DNA of 6,059 bases from Pseudomonadota bacterium (GTDB lineage Bacteria; Pseudomonadota; Alphaproteobacteria; Sphingomonadales; Sphingomonadaceae). Shown here piece by piece: positions 1 to 4,902 of the stretch. Position 1 is the stretch's first letter. Each line of letters starts with the position of its first letter. The DNA is taken from assembly GCA_023432995.1 (NCBI GenBank), contig JAEZES010000276.1:1-6059 (forward strand), written 5' to 3'. Both the position numbers and the translations under genes were made by a program. Under the pieces are notes generated by a model, which did no database searches, was not told the DNA's origin, and saw only the letters and a list, made by a program, of their open reading frames with translations.

Positions 1-322
1 GGCCGAGATAGGCGAGGTTGCGGTCCAGCGCCGCGGTCGGTCGCCGGCAGTTCTCGAAGATCGGATGGAGCGGGAATTCCATCGGCACTCCGCCCGCCGC
101 GATGATCCCTTCGCGGGCGCGCTTCACCGTCTCCAGGTGGATGCGATTGCACGGCGCGATGTCGCTGCCCGACTGGGCGATGCCGATGATCGGCTTGCCC
201 GAGCGCAGCTCCTCGAGGCTGAGCCCGTAGTTCAGGTATCGCTCGAGATAGAGCGAGGTCATGTCGATGTTGTCCGGGTTGTCGAACCAGGCCCGGCTGC
301 GCAGCTTGGGAGTATCGGACAT
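1..322 (-). CDS. xylD: D-xylonate dehydratase, IlvD/Edd family (N-terminal part; cut by left edge)
   Basis: Reading the minus strand from an ATG at 320-322 gives 107 open codons that run off the left edge, so only about the first fifth of a protein of roughly 590 residues is visible. The translation begins MSDTPKLRSRAWFDNPDN and contains SGKPIIGIAQSGSD (41-54), PCNRIH (57-62) and PIFENCRRPTAALDRN (87-102). These match the sugar-acid branch of the IlvD/Edd dehydratases, and from memory they are very close to Caulobacter XylD. Family members use a [2Fe-2S] cluster and Mg2+; Cys58 is in the position of the first cluster cysteine. The reaction is xylonate to 2-keto-3-deoxyxylonate plus water, in the cytoplasm. 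An L-arabinonate or other aldonate substrate is possible, but xylX and xylC nearby favour xylonate. No strong Shine-Dalgarno is visible: only a GAAAG about 13 nt before the ATG. kdgK lies 99 bp upstream on the same strand, so co-transcription is possible. Confidence 0.9.
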   Translation of the reverse strand, partial: MSDTPKLRSRAWFDNPDNIDMTSLYLERYLNYGLSLEELRSGKPIIGIAQSGSDIAPCNRIHLETVKRAREGIIAAGGVPMEFPLHPIFENCRRPTAALDRNLAYLG

Positions 323-347
323 CGGTGGCGTGCGACTTTCGAAGGTA

Positions 348-363
348 CGCGGCGATTGCCGCG
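348..363. other. Small perfect hairpin in the xylD leader
   Basis: CGCGGC (348-353) and GCCGCG (358-363) pair perfectly around a 4-nt loop. The stem lies between kdgK and the xylD start, about 25 nt before the xylD ATG. No T-run follows on the minus strand, so it does not qualify as an intrinsic terminator. It could be a 5' leader structure or chance in GC-rich DNA. Confidence 0.25.
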
Positions 364-369
364 GGGCGG

Positions 370-398
370 TTAACTCAGACAAATTAACAATCGGACAA
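370..398 (-). promoter_or_regulatory. Candidate xylD promoter within an AT-richer direct repeat
   Basis: This is the only AT-rich patch between kdgK and xylD. On the minus strand, TTGTCC (393-398) and AGTTAA (370-375) are separated by 17 nt, a weak -35/-10 pair. The same patch is an imperfect direct repeat: on the plus strand, TTAAC followed by GACAA occurs at 370-382 and again at 384-398. A regulator site is therefore as likely as a promoter. It does not resemble the palindrome upstream of xylX. The rest of the 99-bp gap shows only the small hairpin. Confidence 0.25.
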
Positions 399-421
399 AA
401 CGACGCGGCGGTCGAGAGGAA

Positions 422-1414
422 TTATCGCCGCACGTCGGCGGTGCCGGCCGCGAACGCCGCGAGGTCGCGCTCCGTGGCCATGCTGTGGTCGCCGGCGATG
501 CCATGCTTGAGCGCGGCCAGTGCCAGCCCCGTCGTGACCGCCTCGACAAGGTCGCCCTCGAAGCGCGCGAGGACGCCGGCGGCGAACGCATCGCCGCTGC
601 CGATACGATCGACGATGCCCGTCACCTCGACCGGCGGCGCCGCGAAAGACCCGTCGCGCGTGTCGATCCGCGCCGCCAGGCGATGGTGATCGGCGGCGAC
701 GATTTCGCGCGCCGACGAGGCGACGGTGGCGAGGCGGGGAAATCGCTCGAACGCCTGGCGGGCCGCCCGCTCGTCGCTGTCGAGGGTCTCGCCGAGCACG
801 AGCGACAGATCGCGGTGGTTGCCGAACAGCAGGTCGCAACCGGCGACATAGTCCGACAGGATCGGGCCCGGATCGCGACACCAGCGCGCCCACAGCGACG
901 CGCGGAAGTTGCCGTCGAACGACACCCGGACGCCGGCCTGCCGCGCCGCCGCTATGGCCGCAAGGCCGGCCTCGGCCATCTCGGGGCCGAGCGCCGGCAA
1001 TATGCCCGAGAGATGCAGCCAGGCCGCGCCATCGAGCGCCGCCGGCCAGTCGTAGCTGCGCGCGTTAGCAAAGACGCTGTCGGCGCGGTCATAGATCACC
1101 GATCCGGCGCTCGCGCCCGCCGCCGGTGCGAGGAAGTACAATCCGAGGCGCCCCGCTGCGCGCTGCACGTGCGACACCTCGACCCCGGCCTTGCGCAGGC
1201 TCTCGATCGCGGCATCGCCGATGGCGTCGTCGGGCACGACCGAGACCATCGCGCTCGGACAGCCGAGACGGGCCAGCGCCACCGCCACGTTGCCCTCCGC
1301 CCCGCCGAAGTGGGCAGCCACCCGCGGGCCTTGCAGCAAGGCCTCGCCCCGCGGCGCCGACAGGCGCAGCAGCAACTCGCCGAAGCACACCACGAGGCCG
1401 GGCCTGCCGTTCAT
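422..1414 (-). CDS. kdgK: 2-keto-3-deoxygluconate kinase, PfkB family
   Basis: This cytoplasmic 330-residue sugar kinase probably phosphorylates 2-keto-3-deoxygluconate to KDPG with ATP, the last step before the Entner-Doudoroff aldolase. The start VVCFGELLLRL (8-18) is typical of KDG kinases. PfkB signature 1 is FGGAEGNVAVALARLG (36-51). GLYFLAP (91-97) and DGNFRASLW (167-175) fit the KdgK substrate and lid regions. PfkB signature 2 is VDRIGSGDAFAAG (268-280), with Asp275 as the catalytic base. The family's more usual DTxGAGD is DRIGSGD here, as seen in other KDG kinases. Length is normal. The ATG at 1412-1414 has AGGGAG 6 nt before it. Its place beside xyl genes and an alpha-glucuronidase suggests it processes glucuronate released from xylan side chains, since the xylose branch through XylX needs no kinase. 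Specificity for another ketodeoxy sugar cannot be excluded from sequence. It is divergent from xylX. Confidence 0.85.
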   Translation of the reverse strand: MNGRPGLVVCFGELLLRLSAPRGEALLQGPRVAAHFGGAEGNVAVALARLGCPSAMVSVVPDDAIGDAAIESLRKAGVEVSHVQRAAGRLGLYFLAPAAGASAGSVIYDRADSVFANARSYDWPAALDGAAWLHLSGILPALGPEMAEAGLAAIAAARQAGVRVSFDGNFRASLWARWCRDPGPILSDYVAGCDLLFGNHRDLSLVLGETLDSDERAARQAFERFPRLATVASSAREIVAADHHRLAARIDTRDGSFAAPPVEVTGIVDRIGSGDAFAAGVLARFEGDLVEAVTTGLALAALKHGIAGDHSMATERDLAAFAAGTADVRR

Positions 1415-1441
1415 CCCTCACTCCCTATCGGCCGTCGGCGG

Positions 1442-1467
1442 CACTTGACAGCCCATGCGCGCAAGTG
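1442..1467. repeat. Inverted repeat CACTTG-N14-CAAGTG in the control region
   Basis: CACTTG (1442-1447) is mirrored by CAAGTG (1462-1467) with a 14-nt spacer. It overlaps the putative -35 of xylX and sits just upstream of the 20-bp palindrome. The spacing would put the half-sites about two helical turns apart, which suits a dimeric regulator. With 6-bp arms, chance is a real alternative. Confidence 0.25.
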
Positions 1468-1474
1468 TTGTTAT
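1445..1474 (+). promoter_or_regulatory. Predicted xylX promoter
   Basis: A consensus TTGACA (1445-1450) is followed after 18 nt by TGTTAT (1469-1474), which matches 4 of 6 positions of the sigma-70 -10 box. A better-looking TATGAT at 1472-1477 is 21 nt from the -35, which is too far. Either choice places the -10 and transcription start on the palindromic operator, so a bound repressor would block initiation. Transcription would enter xylX, the xylB remnant and xylC. Confidence 0.5.
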
Positions 1475-1490
1475 GATAGCGCTATCATAA
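1471..1490. promoter_or_regulatory. Perfect 20-bp palindromic operator, probably for a LacI-family repressor
   Basis: TTATGATAGC (1471-1480) is followed directly by its exact reverse complement; symmetry ends at 1470/1491. The inner 14 bp, TGATAGCGCTATCA, has the central CG step and spacing typical of LacI-family operators. From memory it resembles the Caulobacter xylose operator, which also has a TAGCGCTA-like core. It overlaps the predicted -10 of xylX; its centre is 32 nt before the xylX ATG and 66 nt before the kdgK ATG, so it could control both directions. The regulator encoded at 3748-4824 is the obvious candidate ligand. I found no second copy in the window. Confidence 0.8.
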
Positions 1491-1512
1491 GCATAGCCGA
1501 GCGGAGGGGACC

Positions 1513-2637
1513 ATGGAAGCGGGTAACGGAGCGGCGGCGTCCGCGTTACCGGACGACTGGGCCGCGGGTACCTTCCTCGGGCGCATCGCGACCGCAGCCG
1601 GACCGAGCCCCGTGCTGCTGGTGCGCGGCGAACTGATCGACATGTCGCGCGTGGCGCCGACCAATGCGGCGCTGGTCGAGGCGGGCGACTTCAGCGGCTC
1701 CGGCGGCGCATCGCTCGGCCGGTACGAACCGGGCAAAGTTGCCCTGCTCAGCCCGGTCGACCTGCAATGCATCAAGGCCTGCGGCGTCACCTTCGCGGTG
1801 TCGGCGATCGAGCGGGTGATCGAGGAGCGCGCGCGCGGAGACTGGTCGGCCGCAGCGGCCATCCGCGAGCGACTCGAAGGCCGCATCGGCGGATCGATTC
1901 GCGCGGTCGAGCCCGGCTCGGCCGCCGCCGCGGCGCTCAAGGACGCGCTGATCGAGGACGGGCTGTGGTCGCAGTACCTCGAAGTCGCGATCGGCCCCGA
2001 CGCGGAAGTCTTCACCAAGGCCCCGGTGCTGTCGACGGTCGGCGCCGATGCCGAAATCGGCGTCCGCTCGGATTCGAGCTGGAACAATCCCGAGCCGGAA
2101 ATCGCGCTGCTGGTCGACCCGCGCGGCAAGGCGGTCGGGGCGATGCTCGGCAACGACGTCAACCTGCGCGATTTCGAAGGCCGCTCGGCGCTGTTGCTGG
2201 GCAAGGCCAAGGACAACAACGCCTCGTGCGCGCTCGGCCCGCTGGTGCGGCTGTTCGACGCCAGCTTCACGCTCGACGACGTGCGCAGCGCCACGGTGAC
2301 GCTGCGCGTCGAGGGCGAGGACGGCTACGTGCTCGACGGGGCCTCGAACATGGCCGAGATCAGCCGCGATCCGCTCGAACTGGTCCGCCAGGCGCTGAGC
2401 GAACACCAGTACCCCGACGGCTTCGTGCTGTTCCTCGGCACGCTGTTCGCGCCGGTGCAGGATCGCGATCATGCCGGGCGCGGATTCACTCACAAGCTCG
2501 GCGACACCGTCGCCATTGCCAGCCCCAGGCTCGGCCGGCTGGTCAATCGCGTGGTCACCTCGCGCGATGCACCACCGTGGACCGAGGGCATCGGCGCGCT
2601 GATGAGTAACCTCGCCCGGCGCGGACTGCTCGCGTGA
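1513..2637 (+). CDS. xylX: 2-keto-3-deoxy-D-xylonate dehydratase, FAH family
   Basis: This 374-residue cytoplasmic enzyme removes water from 2-keto-3-deoxyxylonate to give alpha-ketoglutarate semialdehyde, the non-aldolytic branch of xylose oxidation. It has the fumarylacetoacetate-hydrolase fold. Key stretches are LLSPVDLQCIKACGVTFA (78-95), IERVIEERARGD (99-110), GLWSQYLEVAIGPDAEVFTK (150-169), NNPEPEIALL (191-200), GNDVNLRDFEGRSALLLGK (213-231), KDNNASCALGP (233-243) and QYPDGFVLFLGTLFAP (299-314). Glu194 and Glu196 in PEPE, with Asp215 in GNDVN, are plausible metal or active-site residues by analogy with the family. Similarity to Caulobacter XylX extends through most of the length, and the length is similar. 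The ATG at 1513 has GGAGG (1503-1507) 5 nt upstream, a strong ribosome site. It is the first gene after the operator, and its stop overlaps the GTG start of the xylB remnant. An arabinonate-derived substrate is possible, but the context favours xylose. Confidence 0.92.
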   Translation: MEAGNGAAASALPDDWAAGTFLGRIATAAGPSPVLLVRGELIDMSRVAPTNAALVEAGDFSGSGGASLGRYEPGKVALLSPVDLQCIKACGVTFAVSAIERVIEERARGDWSAAAAIRERLEGRIGGSIRAVEPGSAAAAALKDALIEDGLWSQYLEVAIGPDAEVFTKAPVLSTVGADAEIGVRSDSSWNNPEPEIALLVDPRGKAVGAMLGNDVNLRDFEGRSALLLGKAKDNNASCALGPLVRLFDASFTLDDVRSATVTLRVEGEDGYVLDGASNMAEISRDPLELVRQALSEHQYPDGFVLFLGTLFAPVQDRDHAGRGFTHKLGDTVAIASPRLGRLVNRVVTSRDAPPWTEGIGALMSNLARRGLLA

Positions 2638-2867
2638 GCCAGGCAACTTATCCGAGGCCGGTGGGCAGGCGAACGCTCGTCACCGGGGCGCAGACACCGC
2701 GGCAGGCGGGGTGGTATACGGGCAAAGAGGAGGACATCGTGGCGGCTCAATGTCTCACCGGGCGAATCCAGCCGAGCGCCGTGGCAGCGCCGGCGCACTT
2801 CCCGGCGTCGGCGGACTCCGGAACGGGCATCGGGCGCCAAAGCTTCATCGACGCCGGGTGGCGCTGA
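2634..2867 (+). pseudogene. xylB: xylB remnant: xylose dehydrogenase (SDR) with a large in-frame internal deletion
   Basis: This 77-codon open frame is a shortened short-chain dehydrogenase. Residues 1-19 (MSQATYPRPVGRRTLVTGA) match the XylB N-terminus up to the start of the cofactor-binding loop. Residues 20-77 match its C-terminus: TPRQAGWYT (21-29), DIVAAQCLTGRI (34-45) and the terminal FIDAGWR (71-77). From memory, Caulobacter XylB is about 248 residues with IVAAQCLKGRI and IDAGWR in the same places, so about 170 residues are absent near nt 2690. The glycine-rich NAD loop, NNAG and the Ser-Tyr-Lys catalytic residues are all lost, so it cannot be a xylose dehydrogenase. Drift shows in what is left: the usual LFLASDDAS-like stretch reads HFPASADSG, and codons rare in the neighbours (AGG, CGA, CAA, ACA) recur. 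It starts with GTG overlapping the xylX stop and ends 1 nt before xylC. No good ribosome site is visible. A retained coupling peptide or a sequencing artefact are the alternatives. Confidence 0.82.
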
Positions 2868-2868
2868 G

Positions 2869-3744
2869 ATGGACCCGGTCTCCGTTCTAGCCGTCGGCGC
2901 CACGCTCGGTGAGGGTCCGGTGTGGATCGGCGATGCCGTGTGGTTCGTCGACATCAAGCAGCAAAAGGTCCACCGGTTCGATCCGGCGAGCCAGACCCAT
3001 CGCTCATGGGAAGCGCCCGACCAGGTCGGCTGGGTGCTGCCGGCCGAAGGCGGAGGGCTGATCGCCGGGGTCAAGACCGGACTGCACCGGTTCGACCCCG
3101 AGACCGGAGCCTTCTCGCTGGTTCACAACCCCGAGCCCGACCGGCCGTGGAACCGGCTCAACGATGCGACCACCGACGTCCATGGCCGGCTGTGGTTCGG
3201 CTCGATGGACGACGGGGAATCGCGCCCGACCGGGTACCTGTTCCGCTGTGTCGGCGGGCTGTGCGTCGATAGCGGGTTGCCCCCGGTGGCGATCACCAAC
3301 GGGCCGGCGCTCAATGCCGACGGCACGTTGCTGTACCATACCGACACCATCGGCCGGGTGATCTACCGCGTGCCGGTGAACGACGATGGCTCGCTTGGCG
3401 CCCCGGTCCCGTTCGTGACCATCGAGGAGGGTGGCGGTTACCCCGACGGGCCGGTGGTCGACGCCGAGGGCTGCTTGTGGACCGGCCTCTATGCCGGCTG
3501 GAGCGTGCGCCGCTACGATCCTGCGGGCAAGCTGATCAAGTCGGTCCGCCTGCCGACCGCCAACATCACCAAGATGTGCTTCGGCGGGCCCGACCTGAAG
3601 ACCGCCTACGCCACCAGCGCGCGCAAAAACCTCGACGCCGCGGCCCTGGCCGCGCAGCCCGACGCCGGCAACTTGTTCGCGTTCGACCCCGGGGTGGTAG
3701 GATTGCCGGTGACGCCGGCGAAGATCACCGGCCTCGGCAAGTAG
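2869..3744 (+). CDS. xylC: Xylonolactonase, SMP-30/gluconolactonase family
   Basis: This 291-residue six-bladed beta-propeller lactonase hydrolyses D-xylono-lactone to D-xylonate in the xylose oxidation pathway. Characteristic pieces are ATLGEGPVW (11-19), WFVDIKQQKVHRFDP (25-39), RLNDATTDVHGRLWFGSM (96-113), ITNGPALN (142-149), LLYHTDT (154-160), YPDGPVVDAEGCLW (191-204) and TKMCFGGPDLKTAYATSARK (234-253). Glu15, Asn144 and Asp193 occupy the metal-ligand positions of the family; Caulobacter XylC has been reported to use iron. Length is normal and no signal peptide is seen, so it is cytoplasmic. The ATG at 2869 lies 1 nt after the stop of the xylB remnant (TGAgATG). Only a weak GGGTGG stands upstream, so translation probably depends on ribosomes arriving from the remnant. 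The 3' end faces the regulator with a 3-bp gap. Gluconolactone could also be a substrate. Confidence 0.88.
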   Translation: MDPVSVLAVGATLGEGPVWIGDAVWFVDIKQQKVHRFDPASQTHRSWEAPDQVGWVLPAEGGGLIAGVKTGLHRFDPETGAFSLVHNPEPDRPWNRLNDATTDVHGRLWFGSMDDGESRPTGYLFRCVGGLCVDSGLPPVAITNGPALNADGTLLYHTDTIGRVIYRVPVNDDGSLGAPVPFVTIEEGGGYPDGPVVDAEGCLWTGLYAGWSVRRYDPAGKLIKSVRLPTANITKMCFGGPDLKTAYATSARKNLDAAALAAQPDAGNLFAFDPGVVGLPVTPAKITGLGK

Positions 3745-3747
3745 CCC

Positions 3748-4824
3748 TCAAGCGCCGCGCGAACTCGGGCGACGCCGCGGCGCCGCATCCGACTGGCGCC
3801 GGATCAGTTCGAACTCGGCCTGGGCGTGCGGCTTGCGCGGGGTTTCGGCCTGGAGCCGGCGCGCGCGGATTTCCTTGACAAGCAGGTCGACCGCGGTCCG
3901 CGACATCTCGAACACGGGCTGGCGTATGGTCGTCAGCTCGGGCCAGATCGTCGTTGCCAGCGCCGTGTCGTCGAATCCGCAAACCGTCAGGTCGCTCGGC
4001 ACGTCGAGCCCCCGGCGGTGGGCGATCGCGACGGTCGCGGCCGCCATGTCGTCGTTCGAGGCGAAGATCGCGGTCGGCGGTTCGGGGAGCTCGAGCAGTT
4101 GCTCGGCCGCGTCGAGACCCGAGCGGTAGGTGAACAGGCCTTGCGCGATCAGCTCGGGCACGTCGGGCAGCCCGGCGTCGGCCAGCGCGTCCCGGTAGCC
4201 CTGCAGGCGCTCCTCGCTCGCGGTCTGACGCGGATTGCCCTTGATGAAACCGATCCGGCGGTGACCGAGCGAAGCGAGGTGGCGCGTCATCTCGTAGGCG
4301 GCGGCATGATCGTTGATGCTCACCGACAGTGCCCAGTCGGGCGCGCGCCCGGTCGCCACCGCGACCACCGGGATATTGCGCTTGTGGATCGCCTCGAGCA
4401 CCGGCAGCGACTCGCTCAGCGGCGGGGTCAGGATGATGCCGTCGAGCCGGGCGCGGATCAGGTGCTCGACCGCGCTCTTCTCTTCCGCCTCGTCGTCGCA
4501 CTTCTCGACGATCAACTGCACGTTGAGCCGGCTTGCCTGGTCGAGGCTGCCGACGAGCAATTGGCTCAGGTAGTTGAAGCTCGGGTTCGAGTGCAGCAAG
4601 CCGATGCGGATCTCCTCGCCGCCGGCGAGCGTGCGCGCGGCGCTGCTCGGGGCGTAGTCTAGGGCCTTGATCGCCTCTTCGACGCGCATGCGCGTTTCCT
4701 CGCGCACGTTGGATTCGCCGTTGATGACGCGGCTCACCGTCATCGGCGAAACCCCGGCGCGCGCGGCGACGTCGCTGATCGTCGGCGCGTTGCGCTGCCG
4801 GCGGGTTCCCCTCGGTTCACTCAT
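3748..4824 (-). CDS. LacI-family transcriptional repressor, probable regulator of the xylan/xylose locus
   Basis: This 358-residue protein has a LacI helix-turn-helix followed by a periplasmic-binding-protein-like sensor domain. TISDVAARAGVSPMTVSRVI (15-34) is the HTH; YAPSSAARTLAGG (57-69) is the hinge-helix region that enters the minor groove at a central CG step. The sensor domain starts near IRIGLLHSN (72-80). Later landmarks are GHRRIGFIKG (187-196), IFASNDDMAAATV (253-265) and CGFDDTALATTIWPELTTIRQP (282-303). The ATG at 4822-4824 has GAGGGG 8 nt before it. The end (residues 345-358) is a short basic tail. The gene lies 78 bp downstream of the GH67 gene on the same strand and is probably co-transcribed with it. 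The likely target is the 20-bp palindrome upstream of xylX, and the inducer may be xylose, xylonate or a glucuronoxylan product. The exact effector cannot be read from the sequence. Confidence 0.88.
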   Translation of the reverse strand: MSEPRGTRRQRNAPTISDVAARAGVSPMTVSRVINGESNVREETRMRVEEAIKALDYAPSSAARTLAGGEEIRIGLLHSNPSFNYLSQLLVGSLDQASRLNVQLIVEKCDDEAEEKSAVEHLIRARLDGIILTPPLSESLPVLEAIHKRNIPVVAVATGRAPDWALSVSINDHAAAYEMTRHLASLGHRRIGFIKGNPRQTASEERLQGYRDALADAGLPDVPELIAQGLFTYRSGLDAAEQLLELPEPPTAIFASNDDMAAATVAIAHRRGLDVPSDLTVCGFDDTALATTIWPELTTIRQPVFEMSRTAVDLLVKEIRARRLQAETPRKPHAQAEFELIRRQSDAAPRRRPSSRGA

Positions 4825-4902
4825 GGTCGGTGCCCCTCACCGTCTCGCGGTTAGGGCAAGAGGGTGACTCTGCGCAAGACGCCCGGTGGTGCGGCCTGTT
4901 CA

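Noticed and set aside
348..363. Intrinsic terminator after kdgK
   Set aside because: The stem is only 6 bp and no T-run follows on the minus strand.
485..1636. Long plus-strand open frame (383 codons) opposite kdgK, running through the control region
   Set aside because: It is antisense to a clear PfkB kinase, rich in Arg, Ala and Gly with no recognisable domain, and it reads across the operator and into xylX. It is a GC-rich shadow frame.
1546..2646. Long minus-strand open frame (366 codons) opposite xylX, and another at 1485-2294
   Set aside because: Both are antisense to a well-conserved XylX and show low-complexity Arg/Ala/His or Ser-rich translations with no family motifs.
2634..2867. 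A novel 77-residue small protein in the xyl operon
   Set aside because: Both ends match XylB in order and phase, so a deletion remnant explains it better than a new gene.
3826..4662. Plus-strand open frame (278 codons) opposite the lacI-type gene
   Set aside because: It mirrors the regulator's codons, has no domain, and has no ribosome site supporting it.
4825..4902. Terminator or operator between the GH67 gene and the regulator gene
   Set aside because: I find no palindrome like the one at xylX and no hairpin with a T-run; only the regulator's GAGGGG ribosome site is clear.
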